DNA of 37,698 nt from Candidatus Rariloculus versatilis (GTDB lineage: Bacteria; Pseudomonadota; Gammaproteobacteria; Steroidobacterales; Rariloculaceae): NCBI GenBank assembly GCA_028278665.1, contig JAQAJI010000021.1:1-37698 (forward strand), written 5' to 3'. The notes beneath the pieces were generated by a model. The model made no database searches and was not told the origin of the DNA. It saw nothing but the letters and a program-made list of their open reading frames with translations. A program made the translations under genes and the position numbers. Below, piece by piece: positions 25,830-33,707 of this stretch. Position 1 is the first letter of the stretch, and every line of letters starts with the position of its first letter.

Positions 25830-27881
25830 ATGAACAGATTCGCTGCCCACGCGGCGCGGTCAGGCATCTGCGCCGCGCTCACACTGCTGGCTACGATTAC
25901 CGGTCAGGCCCAGCAAACAGCACCCGCGTTCGAAGGCTCCGCACTGGTCGAGCCCCCAATGGCGAACTGGCCGACCAACGGCGGGAATCTCTACAACCAG
26001 CGCTACTCGCCGCTGACCCAGATCGATCGGGACAATGTCGCCAATCTCAAGGGCGTCTGGCGCGCTCGCCTCAATGGTTCGGGCGTCGGCGCGCAGTTCT
26101 CCGGCGAAGCGCAACCCATCGTCTATGACGGCGTGCTCTATGTCGTGACCGGCGCCGACGACGTGTTCGCGATCGACATCGATACCGGGGAGATTCTCTG
26201 GAGCTACGAGGCGAATCTCGAAATTGTTATCGACACCGTTTGCTGCGGCTGGACGAGCCGCGGCGTCGGGCTCGGCGACGGCAAGGTCTACGTCGGCCAG
26301 CTCGACGGCCAGCTCAAGGCGCTCGACCAGCGAACGGGCGAAGTCGTCTGGGCCACGCAGGCCGAGCACTGGCAGGAAGGCTTTACGATCACGAGCGCGC
26401 CGCTCTACTACGAAGGCCTCGTGATCACCGGGTTCGCCGGCGCCGAGTACGGCGTTCGCGGCCGGGTCAAGGCCTACGACGCCGACAACGGCGAACTCGC
26501 CTGGACGTTCTACACCATCCCGGGCCCGGACCACGTCGGCCACGAGACCTGGCCTCAGGACAACGAACTCTGGATGCACGGCGGCGCCACAGTCTGGCAA
26601 ACTCCGGCCGTCGATCCCGAACTTGGGCTGCTCTACTTCTCGACCGGCAAACCGGGTCCTGATTTCAATGGCTCCCTGCGTGAGGGCGACAACCTATTCT
26701 CGCCCTCGATCGTCGCCGAGGACGCATTGACCGGCGAGTACCGCAGGCACTTCCAGCAGGTCCGCCACGACATCTGGGACTACGACGCGCCGAGCCCGGT
26801 GGTGCTCTTCGACATCGAAATCGACGGCGTCGAACGCAAGGGCCTCGCCCAGCCCAGCAAGACCGGCTGGGTCTACATACTCGACCGGACCAACGGCGAA
26901 CCGCTCATCGGCATCGAGGACCGCCCGGTGCCGCAGGAATCGCGCCAGGCGACGGCAGCCACGCAACCCTTCCCGATCGGCGACTCCTTCGTACCGCAAT
27001 CGATCGACATTGCGCCCGAAGGCTACCGCCTCGTCAACGAAGGGCGCATCTATACGCCGTACTGGACGGACGAGTACGTCATCGCGAAACCGGCCATCAG
27101 CGGCGGCGCGAACTGGCCGCCGAGCGCCTACGACCCGGCGACGGGCTACCTCTACGTCTGCGCCGAGGACCGGATTGGCGTTTTCATCGCCGAAGAACTC
27201 TCCGAAGAGCGGCCGCCCGAAGGCGAGCTCTACACTGGCGGGACCTTCGGTGCACCGCCGCTGCCGAGTCTCGGCACGCTCACGGCCATGGACATGCACA
27301 CCAACAAGATCGCCTGGCAGCAGCAGTGGGCCGAACCTTGCTACAGCGGCTCGGCGGCGACCGCGAGCGGACTGGTCTTCGTCGGCAGGAGCGACGGACG
27401 CCTGACGGCACTCGACTCGAGCAACGGCGACATGCTCTGGGAGTTCCAGACGGGCGCGGGCATGAACGCGCCGGTATCGGTCTTCGAGCACGACGGGACG
27501 CAATACGTCGCCGCCTATTCGGCCGGCAACCTGTTCGCGGCCTCGGTCAAGGGCGACAGCGTCTGGCTCTTCGCACTCGATGGGGAACTCGATCCCGTTG
27601 AAGCGGGCGGCACGCTCATGAGCTTCCCGGCAGATCTCGAGGGCGAGGCCGATCTCGCCAACGGGCGAACGGTGTACGACCTGGCCTGCGTGGCCTGTCA
27701 CGGCGCTGACGGCGAAGGCGGCCACGGCGGCGGTATCGATATCCGCAACTCCAATCAGATCGGCGCCGTAATCCAGGTCGTCCACGAAGGACGCAACGAC
27801 ATGCCCGGCTTCAGCGTGTCGCTGACACCCGAGGACATCAGGGACGTGAGCGCCCTGGTCGCCGACGTGCTCGCGCAGTGA
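25830..27881 (+). CDS. PQQ-dependent dehydrogenase with C-terminal cytochrome c (quinohemoprotein)
   Basis: 683-residue periplasmic quinohemoprotein. Signal peptide at residues 1-28 (ALTLLATITGQAQQ), eight-bladed PQQ propeller (about 40-585) and a cytochrome c domain with CVACH at 620-624 and likely axial Met658. Features of the alcohol dehydrogenase group: vicinal Cys138-Cys139 next to PQQ, Glu206 (metal ligand) in AEYGVRG, and HDIWDYD with catalytic Asp317 and Asp319. Asp two residues after the catalytic Asp is the pattern of lanthanide-dependent enzymes, though glucose-dehydrogenase-like members share it. The expected metal ligand Asn in STGN is Lys274 here. The stop overlaps the GTG of the next gene. 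Electrons would pass from PQQ to its own heme, then to the respiratory chain. The substrate is unknown. Confidence 0.92.
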   Translation: MNRFAAHAARSGICAALTLLATITGQAQQTAPAFEGSALVEPPMANWPTNGGNLYNQRYSPLTQIDRDNVANLKGVWRARLNGSGVGAQFSGEAQPIVYDGVLYVVTGADDVFAIDIDTGEILWSYEANLEIVIDTVCCGWTSRGVGLGDGKVYVGQLDGQLKALDQRTGEVVWATQAEHWQEGFTITSAPLYYEGLVITGFAGAEYGVRGRVKAYDADNGELAWTFYTIPGPDHVGHETWPQDNELWMHGGATVWQTPAVDPELGLLYFSTGKPGPDFNGSLREGDNLFSPSIVAEDALTGEYRRHFQQVRHDIWDYDAPSPVVLFDIEIDGVERKGLAQPSKTGWVYILDRTNGEPLIGIEDRPVPQESRQATAATQPFPIGDSFVPQSIDIAPEGYRLVNEGRIYTPYWTDEYVIAKPAISGGANWPPSAYDPATGYLYVCAEDRIGVFIAEELSEERPPEGELYTGGTFGAPPLPSLGTLTAMDMHTNKIAWQQQWAEPCYSGSAATASGLVFVGRSDGRLTALDSSNGDMLWEFQTGAGMNAPVSVFEHDGTQYVAAYSAGNLFAASVKGDSVWLFALDGELDPVEAGGTLMSFPADLEGEADLANGRTVYDLACVACHGADGEGGHGGGIDIRNSNQIGAVIQVVHEGRNDMPGFSVSLTPEDIRDVSALVADVLAQ

Positions 27882-29770
27882 GTCTCCGGCCGCGTGCGGA
27901 GCGGTCGGTAAATGCTGCCAACGCGCGCCTGTACCGCACAGGCGCGCCCGGCTGGCACGCCAGGCTGGCGACCGCGGGCCTGTGGCGAGCGTCGCACCCG
28001 ACCCGGCTCGGTGTTCTTTCGCTGCTCGCCGTCTCCGCCGCCGCGGGCGCGCTCTCGGCGTGCAGTCAGGCAACGCAGCCCCATCCGCTCACGGCCGCAC
28101 CGACCGACGGCTGGCCCACGAACGGCGGCGACCTCTACAACCGCCGCTACTCGCCGCTGACCTCAATCGACCGCAGCAACGTCGCCAACCTCAGGGGCGT
28201 CTGGCGTGCCCGTCTCGACGGTTCCGGAGTCGGTCCGCAGTACTCCGGCGAAGCACAGCCGATAGTCGCCGACGGCGCGATCTACATCGTGACCGGCGCG
28301 AACGATGTCTTCGCGCTCGACGTCGCCACGGGCGAACGCCTGTGGGACTACCGCGCCAACCTCGACCCGGAAATCAACGCCGTTTGCTGCGGCTGGACGA
28401 GCCGCGGCGTCGGGCTCGGCGACGGCAAGGTCTATGCCGGCCAGCTCGACGGCAAGCTCCTCGCACTCGACCAGAACACGGGCGAGATCGTTTGGTCCGT
28501 GCAGGCCGAGCGCTGGCAAGCGGGCTACACGATCACGAGCGCGCCGCTCTATTACGACGGGCTTGTGATCACGGGGTTCGCAGGCGGCGAACGCGGCATC
28601 CGCGGCCGCGTCAAGGCCTACGACGCCGACGACGGCGCGCTCGTGTGGACCTTCTACACCATCCCCGGTCCCGGCGAGATCGGCCACGAGACCTGGCCGC
28701 AGGACAACGAGATCTGGATGGACGGCGGTGCACCGGTCTGGCAGACGCCGGCTATCGACCCCGAGCTCGGGCTGCTGTACTTCTCCACCGGCAACGCCGC
28801 GCCCGACTACAACGGCTCCGTACGCGCCGGCGACAACCTTTTCGCGGCGTCGATCGTCGCCGTGGACGTCCGGACGGGCGAGTACCGCTGGCACTTCCAG
28901 CAGGTCCGCCACGACATCTGGGACTACGATTCGCCGAACCCCGTCGTGCTCTTCGACATCGAGATCGATGGCGTCATGCGCCAGGGTCTCGCACAGGCCG
29001 GCAAGACCGGCTGGGTGTACATCCTCGACCGGACCAGCGGCGAGCCGCTCATCGGCATCGAGGACCGGCCTGTGCCGCAGGACCCGCGCCAGGCGACCGC
29101 CGCCACGCAACCCTTCCCGCTCGGCGACGCGTTCATTCCCCAGGAGATTGCGATCGCACCCGAAGGCTACCGGGCAATCAACCAGGGCCGAATCTTCACG
29201 CCGTTCTGGACCGACGAGCCCGTGCTCGTCAAGCCCGGCGTCGGCGGCGGAGCGAACTGGCCGCCGAGCTCCTACGATCCCGCCACGGGCCTGTTCTACG
29301 TGTGCGCCAGGGATGCAAGCTGGGGCTACATCGCCGAGGAAATCAGCAACGAGCGTCCGCCCGAAGGAGAAAGCTACATTGCCGGCGGCTTCGGCGGCGC
29401 GGCACTGCATTCACTCGGCGTCTTCGCGGCGCTCGACCTGAGCACGAACACGCTCGTCTGGCAACAGCACTGGCGCGACATCTGCTACAGCGGTTCGCTG
29501 ACGACGGCGGGCGGGCTGGTCTTCGTCGGCCGCAGCGACGGCAGGCTCACGGCGCTCGATTCGAGCAACGGTTCGATGCTCTGGGAGTTTCAGACCGGCG
29601 CCGGCATGAATTCCGTGCCAAGCACATTCGAACACGAAGGCCGCCAATATCTCGTCGCCTATTCCGCCGGCAACATGTTCGCTGGCTCCGCCAAGGGCGA
29701 CAGCGTCTGGCTCTTCTCGCTCGACGGCACGCTCGACGAGGCCGAGCCCGGCACGGTGCAGCCGCGATAG
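27878..29770 (+). CDS. PQQ-dependent dehydrogenase, predicted lipoprotein without cytochrome domain
   Basis: 630-residue paralogue of the preceding gene, nearly collinear with it and highly similar through the propeller. The start is a GTG overlapping the previous stop (GTGA). After a 40-residue positively charged leader comes a hydrophobic helix and lipobox LSAC (Cys62), with Ser at +2, favouring the outer membrane. Active-site positions: Cys170-Cys171, Glu238, Asn306 in STGN (intact here), and Asp349/Asp351 in HDIWDYD. It stops after the propeller and has no CxxCH, so it needs an outside electron acceptor, perhaps the heme domain of its neighbour. The long leader before the signal helix could mean that the true start lies further in, but no better start codon with a ribosome-binding site is obvious. 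Confidence 0.9.
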   Translation: MSLRPRAERSVNAANARLYRTGAPGWHARLATAGLWRASHPTRLGVLSLLAVSAAAGALSACSQATQPHPLTAAPTDGWPTNGGDLYNRRYSPLTSIDRSNVANLRGVWRARLDGSGVGPQYSGEAQPIVADGAIYIVTGANDVFALDVATGERLWDYRANLDPEINAVCCGWTSRGVGLGDGKVYAGQLDGKLLALDQNTGEIVWSVQAERWQAGYTITSAPLYYDGLVITGFAGGERGIRGRVKAYDADDGALVWTFYTIPGPGEIGHETWPQDNEIWMDGGAPVWQTPAIDPELGLLYFSTGNAAPDYNGSVRAGDNLFAASIVAVDVRTGEYRWHFQQVRHDIWDYDSPNPVVLFDIEIDGVMRQGLAQAGKTGWVYILDRTSGEPLIGIEDRPVPQDPRQATAATQPFPLGDAFIPQEIAIAPEGYRAINQGRIFTPFWTDEPVLVKPGVGGGANWPPSSYDPATGLFYVCARDASWGYIAEEISNERPPEGESYIAGGFGGAALHSLGVFAALDLSTNTLVWQQHWRDICYSGSLTTAGGLVFVGRSDGRLTALDSSNGSMLWEFQTGAGMNSVPSTFEHEGRQYLVAYSAGNMFAGSAKGDSVWLFSLDGTLDEAEPGTVQPR

Positions 29771-29781
29771 CCTCCCGGCAA

Positions 29782-29854
29782 CCAGGAGCCATCGCCGCAG
29801 GAATTTACGGCTGCAATTCCGCCTTCGCGACTTCCTGCGGCGCAGGCTTCCAGG
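29782..29854. repeat. Palindromic intergenic element, short form (copy 2)
   Basis: Imperfect inverted arms CCAGGAGCCATCGCCGCAGG (29782-29801) and CCTGCGGCGCAGGCTTCCAG (29834-29853), extended inward by AA/TT, with GGAATTTACGGCTGCAATTCCGC and TTCGCGACTTCC between. The same blocks occur in the same order in the element at 13566-13711, which carries about 70 extra bases in the middle. It starts 11 bp after the stop of the lipoprotein PQQ gene, as copy 1 adjoins the MFS stop, so both sit at gene 3' ends. Confidence 0.75.
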
Positions 29855-30091
29855 GAACCTCCAAACAGCCTTCAGCGTCAACGCTCGGTGCCCCACAAAA
29901 CGGTCGCTCATGGATCGAAGAACGACCGCAAACTGACTTTTCAAGCCGTTCCCGGCAATTTTCGCCCCGGCAAACGACGCGCTGACGCGCGCGGAAGAAA
30001 GCACCTGCATGCAGCGTGCAGCATGAATCGCGCGAAGCACCGAGACCGGCGAGGCACCCGCCCGGCGAGAGCACTCACCCAGACAGGCTCA

Positions 30092-30100
30092 TGATAAAAT
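30092..30100 (+). promoter_or_regulatory. Extended -10 promoter candidate of the nucleotidyltransferase gene
   Basis: TGATAAAAT fits the extended -10 pattern TGnTATAAT with one mismatch, 37 bp before the ATG at 30138. No -35 hexamer is evident, which extended -10 promoters tolerate. It is conspicuous in otherwise GC-rich sequence. Confidence 0.4.
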
Positions 30101-30137
30101 TTGCGCACCCCAAACCGTCGCGGGCTCCTATCCGCCC

Positions 30138-30836
30138 ATGCCCTTCACGCCCCTCGTCCACACTCTGCCACGGGCGCAGCAGGAACTCTGGCCCAGGTTG
30201 CGGGGCACTCCCAATAATTTCGTTCTCTACGGCGGCACGGCGATTGCGCTTCGCCTCGGGCACAGGGAGTCGGTCGATTTCGACTTCTTTTCGAATGAGA
30301 CGTTCGAAGCGGCAACCCTCAAGGCCAGCGTTCCATACCTCGCCCGCGCTCCGGATTTGTCGAGAGCGCCCAATTCGCTGTCGTGCCGAGTTCCGACAGA
30401 AACCGACTTCGTGCGAGTTTCCTTCTACGGCAGCCTTGACATGCGCCGTGTCGGGACCCCCGATCTCGTGCGCGACAGCGGGATACTCGTCGCGTCCGTG
30501 CTGGACCTGGCTGCTGCCAAGGCCAAGGTCGTCCAGGACCGGGCAAGCGCCAAGGACTACATCGATCTGGACGCAATACTGCAGGTTGGCGTCAGTCTTG
30601 CGGATGCGCTCGGCGCGGCCTCGGCAGCCTACGGTCCGACGTTCAACCCCATGCTCACCGCGAAAGCCCTCGCGTATTTCGCAGACGGGGACCTTCCATC
30701 GTTGTCCTCCGACGTCAGGACGCGGTTGACGGCAGCCCTGGCAGCGCTCGATACGGGCGCTCTCCCGTATTTCGATTCAACAGCGAAGCTTGCGGGAAAC
30801 GACAACCATGCGCATACATCCGACCATGCACGCTGA
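30138..30836 (+). CDS. AbiEii/AbiGii-type nucleotidyltransferase (putative toxin)
   Basis: 232-residue member of the DUF1814 nucleotidyltransferase family. Seen: LYGGTAIALRLGHRES at about residues 30-45, then DFDFFS (catalytic acidic pair, Asp47 and Asp49), and AAAKAKVVQDRASAKDYIDLDAIL with the Lys/Arg and KD..DL residues of the family's second conserved block. Relatives act as toxins of type IV-like toxin-antitoxin or abortive infection modules by transferring nucleotides to RNA. The following gene overlaps its end, as in a paired module. The role here is inferred from family and arrangement; non-toxic members exist. Confidence 0.8.
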   Translation: MPFTPLVHTLPRAQQELWPRLRGTPNNFVLYGGTAIALRLGHRESVDFDFFSNETFEAATLKASVPYLARAPDLSRAPNSLSCRVPTETDFVRVSFYGSLDMRRVGTPDLVRDSGILVASVLDLAAAKAKVVQDRASAKDYIDLDAILQVGVSLADALGAASAAYGPTFNPMLTAKALAYFADGDLPSLSSDVRTRLTAALAALDTGALPYFDSTAKLAGNDNHAHTSDHAR

Positions 30837-31131
30837 CCCCGAACTCCGCGAGGTGGCTAGGCGCGTGGTCTGGTTCAAGCCACCGGACGAAACGCTGCGG
30901 GACGAGGTTTTTTTCCTCAATCACGCCATGGTCTGGGGAGACGTCGGCGACACCAGATGCATTCGCCGCCGGTATTCCGACGATCAACTCCGCCATGCGC
31001 TCGCCAATGCACACCCCGGAGTGTTTGACGCGCGTTCCTGGCACTATTGGCACATCGTGCTTGGCGTCGGGCCTGTACCGCCCCTTCCCCGGCGCGGTTT
31101 CGCGAAGGCTCCGTCCTTGCGGAGCGGATAG
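30808..31131 (+). CDS. Small partner of the nucleotidyltransferase (putative antitoxin)
   Basis: About 107 residues, overlapping the nucleotidyltransferase end by 29 bases. In-frame starts are TTG 30790, ATG 30808 and ATG 30826; I chose 30808 without a decisive ribosome-binding site. The sequence (DETLRDEVFFLNHAMVWGDVGD, RRRYSDDQLRHALANAHPGVFD, WHYWHIVLG) is acidic to neutral and helical, with a Pro-rich basic tail. It resembles small proteins I recall being encoded next to AbiEii-type nucleotidyltransferases. That it acts as the antitoxin is inferred from the overlap; I see no DNA-binding motif. Confidence 0.6.
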   Translation: MRIHPTMHADPELREVARRVVWFKPPDETLRDEVFFLNHAMVWGDVGDTRCIRRRYSDDQLRHALANAHPGVFDARSWHYWHIVLGVGPVPPLPRRGFAKAPSLRSG

Positions 31132-31265
31132 GGAATTTGCGCGCGCCGTGAATCCGTAGCGGCGTTGCGATGTTGCTCGATTCGAACCCGATCGCTTGCG
31201 ATTCACCCGGCCCCGAACAGTCGGTACTGGCCTTGCGCCGCCTTGCGCCGCCTTCCCGGTTATAT

Positions 31266-31287
31266 TCCTTCCAGAATCGAGGAAGGA
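31266..31287. promoter_or_regulatory. Inverted repeat before the DUF433 antitoxin gene
   Basis: TCCTTCC and GGAAGGA flank 8 bases, directly after TATATT (31261-31266, -10-like) and 14 bp before the ATG at 31302. Antitoxins with a DNA-binding domain commonly bind such sites to repress their own operon. Just upstream, CCTTGCGCCG is repeated in tandem (31231-31250). Confidence 0.4.
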
Positions 31288-31301
31288 TAAGGTGAACAGC
31301 C

Positions 31302-31913
31302 ATGACGAGTCCCACATTGTCGGCGAACGAGGCGGCTTGCGTCACCGGCGTGCCGCTCAAGCAGGTGCATCGCATCATCGACGCAGGCTTGCTCGACGCC
31401 ACCGCAAGAGGTGGCGGTCGACGCCGCGCTGTCCGTAGTGACGCGCTGGTGGGGCTGAAGCTTGCCCACGCCACAACGAACCTCATCACCCTCGACGGTC
31501 GCCGGCGCCTGATCCGCTATCTTCTCGACCATCCTGAAGCAAGGACGGCCCGGGAACGCGATGTGTCCGTGGATGTGCGGGCGATGAAAGGCGAGGTGCG
31601 CAGGGGCCTTTCCATGCTTGCAAGCGCGCGAGACGCGGTGGAGTGCGACGATGCCGTGCTGTCGGGAACACCGTGCTTCAAGGAAACCCGCATCCCCGTC
31701 CACGACATCGCCGACATGCTCGCCAATGGCGACAGCGCGGACGCTATCCACGAAGCGTTCCCGCAGCTTTCAGTGGCGCAGATCGAGTTGGCCGCCTTTT
31801 TCGCCCGTGCCTATCCTCGGCGCGGCCGACCCAGCCGGAAACCCTTCTGGCGCGCGCGCAAGCCGGCCATAAAGAGCGAAATCGCGCTCGATGATCTGCC
31901 TGCCCCCAGTTGA
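31302..31913 (+). CDS. DUF433 (VapB45-like) antitoxin with N-terminal HTH
   Basis: 203 residues. The N-terminal part (LSANEAACVTGVPLKQVHRIIDAGLL) looks like a MerR/excisionase-type helix-turn-helix, followed by a basic RGGGRRRAVR stretch. The C-terminal DUF433 domain (about 112-175) shows VLSGTPCFKETRIPVHDIADML and ends AYPRRGRPSRKP. Such proteins pair with a PIN-like DUF5615 toxin encoded just downstream, and here the stop overlaps that gene (TTGA). It is expected to neutralise the toxin and to repress the operon, possibly through the inverted repeat at 31266-31287. The antitoxin frame is intact although the toxin frame is not. Confidence 0.8.
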   Translation: MTSPTLSANEAACVTGVPLKQVHRIIDAGLLDATARGGGRRRAVRSDALVGLKLAHATTNLITLDGRRRLIRYLLDHPEARTARERDVSVDVRAMKGEVRRGLSMLASARDAVECDDAVLSGTPCFKETRIPVHDIADMLANGDSADAIHEAFPQLSVAQIELAAFFARAYPRRGRPSRKPFWRARKPAIKSEIALDDLPAPS

Positions 31914-32298
31914 AGTTTCTCATCGACGAATGTCTGAGCCCCAGCCTTGCAGCCATCGCCCGCAAGCGCGGGTTCCCGGAGTCGACGCATGTGACCTGGA
32001 CAGGGCTCGGTCCCGGCCAGACCGGGTCCTGGTCCGGCGCGCGATCGACGAGGAATACGTCCTGGTGACCAACGACAGGGCGGACTTCACATCCTTGATG
32101 GAACGCGAGCTGCTCCATCCAGGACTGGTCTGCCTGAACGTGGCGCACGGTCTCATGCGCCTTCGCGTTCATCAGGAACTGTTCGAGCATGCACTGACCC
32201 ACATCGGAGGTGACGGCCTTGCGGGGCAAATCCTGGAGGTCACACTCGCTGCCGACAGAACGGTTCGGGTGAACCGGTATGCGTCAGCGCCCGAGTAG
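31910..32298 (+). pseudogene. DUF5615 PIN-like toxin (VapC45-like), frameshifted
   Basis: Starting at a TTG overlapping the antitoxin stop, the frame reads LKFLIDECLSPSLAAIARKRG...THVTWTGL, a typical PIN-like N-terminus with the first acidic residues, then runs to a stop at 32068. From 32008 the other frame continues the family sequence: RSRPDRVLVRRAIDEEYVLVTNDRADF, LHPGLVCLNVAHG and a C-terminal LEVTLAADRTVRVNRYA. One missing base near 32006-32008 (a C would restore CTC-CGG) accounts for it. The rest shows no decay, so the damage is recent, or it is a sequence error. As it stands no full-length toxin can be made. The 223 bp after it hold nothing recognisable. Confidence 0.8.
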
Positions 32299-32521
32299 TC
32301 GACGACCGATACGCAAGGAACACCATGCTGACCGTCGCATCGGGATCAGGCAGCCGGCAGCGTTCACGGCGCGCGACTTCGCCGAAGGTAAGAGCCGCCA
32401 GATTCCGGTCGACTTGTCGCCGTGAGGGATCCCCGTTCGTCACCCTTGCGCCTCTCGTTCGTTCGCGAGAACCGGGGCAGTTTCGATCCGCCGACTGGCG
32501 ATGCCTGCCTGCCGTCTACGG

Positions 32522-33697
32522 CTACAGTCCGCGGATGGCGGTCGCGACCGGCAGCCTCGCGGCTCGTATGGCCGGCAGCAATCCGCCAAGAAGACCGACG
32601 GCGCAGGCCCACAGGATGCCCTGCGCGACCAGGCCGACGCTGACCTGCAATCGAAACACGATCGACGAGACCAGATTTCCCATGTTGATCGTGGTTCCGC
32701 TGAAGAGCGCCCAGGCAATCGCGGCGCCGATCAGCGCCCCGACGACCGACAACAGCAATGCTTCAAAGAGTACCGAAGCCACGACCCCGCCCGGACCGAA
32801 ACCGATCGCCCGCAACGTCGCGATCTCGACTCCGCGGCTGCTTACCGCCGCGTACATCGTATTGAGCGCGGCAAACAAGGCGCCAACGGCCATGATTCCG
32901 GCAACGAACGTCGTCACAACGTCCAGAATGTCGCCCACGCCTTCGGACTGGCGCTGGTAGTATTCGTCCTCGCGCAGCACGTCGACCGAGAGCACGGGAT
33001 TGGAGGTCAACGCGTCCCGGAACACGTCGAAGGCTTCCTCTGACTCGAGCACGACGGTCACGCTGCTCCCGCCGGTGCGCTGATACGTCGACAGCAGGGT
33101 ATCCACATCGGTCAGAAAGCCCGACTCAAGCGCGTCGCCGCTCGTGAATACGCCCACGATCGTCCACTGGCTCTCGCGCAGGGGGACCGTGTCGCCGATC
33201 GCGATTGTCGCGAACTCTTCCTGCACGCCGGCACCGACGATGAGTTCCCTGAGACCCGGTTGGTAGAGGCGTCCCGCCACGAGTTCGATTTCGGGTCGGA
33301 CCGAAAGCCCCTCGGCGCTCATGCCGCGCAGGCTGACGGCAGCGACGGAGCCATCGGCTTTCGCAAGGTCGATGCCTGTCACCATGTCGATCGTGGCAGC
33401 GACCTCGCCGTCGGCAGTCCGGGCGATTCCCGGCGCATCGATGATCGTCAGCGTCGCGTCGACGGACAGCCCACTGGAGACCTCCGCGTTCGTGCCGCCG
33501 CGCAGCACGATCGCCCGATCCGAACGCCCCGTCGACAACAGCGTTTCCTCGAGGCTTGTCGTGATCCCGAGCACGGAGACGAGCACCGCGACGACGCCGG
33601 CGATCCCGACGACGACGACGCAGGAACTGGCCATCCGTTGCGGAATGGTGCGCAGATTCATCGCCGTGACGGCCCCGATCTGCCTGAACAGCGTCAT
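32522..33697 (-). CDS. FtsX-like ABC transporter permease (exporter, second permease)
   Basis: 391 residues from the ATG at 33697 (MTLFRQIGAVTAMNLRTIPQR), chosen because the paralogue at 17491-18678 starts at the same place; an ATG 24 bases earlier would overlap the previous gene. One N-terminal helix, a large periplasmic domain (about 45-265), three C-terminal helices, coupling segment VEIATLRAIGFGPGG and tail IRAARLPVATAIRGL. It is last in the adaptor > ATPase > permease > permease operon and starts 10 bp after the previous stop. Two different permeases plus one ATPase fit a heterodimeric MacB/Lol-like machine. Confidence 0.9.
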   Translation of the reverse strand: MTLFRQIGAVTAMNLRTIPQRMASSCVVVVGIAGVVAVLVSVLGITTSLEETLLSTGRSDRAIVLRGGTNAEVSSGLSVDATLTIIDAPGIARTADGEVAATIDMVTGIDLAKADGSVAAVSLRGMSAEGLSVRPEIELVAGRLYQPGLRELIVGAGVQEEFATIAIGDTVPLRESQWTIVGVFTSGDALESGFLTDVDTLLSTYQRTGGSSVTVVLESEEAFDVFRDALTSNPVLSVDVLREDEYYQRQSEGVGDILDVVTTFVAGIMAVGALFAALNTMYAAVSSRGVEIATLRAIGFGPGGVVASVLFEALLLSVVGALIGAAIAWALFSGTTINMGNLVSSIVFRLQVSVGLVAQGILWACAVGLLGGLLPAIRAARLPVATAIRGL

Positions 33698-33707
33698 CGC
33701 TTCGCAC

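Larger units (their letters stand above)
29771..30137. other. Intergenic region after the PQQ genes
   Basis: 367 bp without a credible gene. The first part holds the palindromic element at 29782-29854, the last part an extended -10 promoter candidate at 30092-30100. Nothing was recognised in between. Confidence 0.5.

Noticed and set aside
25830-29770. Firm call of lanthanide dependence for the PQQ enzymes
   Set aside because: The DxD motif alone is not decisive because some Ca-dependent quinoproteins share it; kept only as a hypothesis.
27982-29985. 667-codon plus-strand frame overlapping the second PQQ dehydrogenase
   Set aside because: Arg-rich out-of-frame translation; the alternative frame carries the PQQ propeller with active-site residues.
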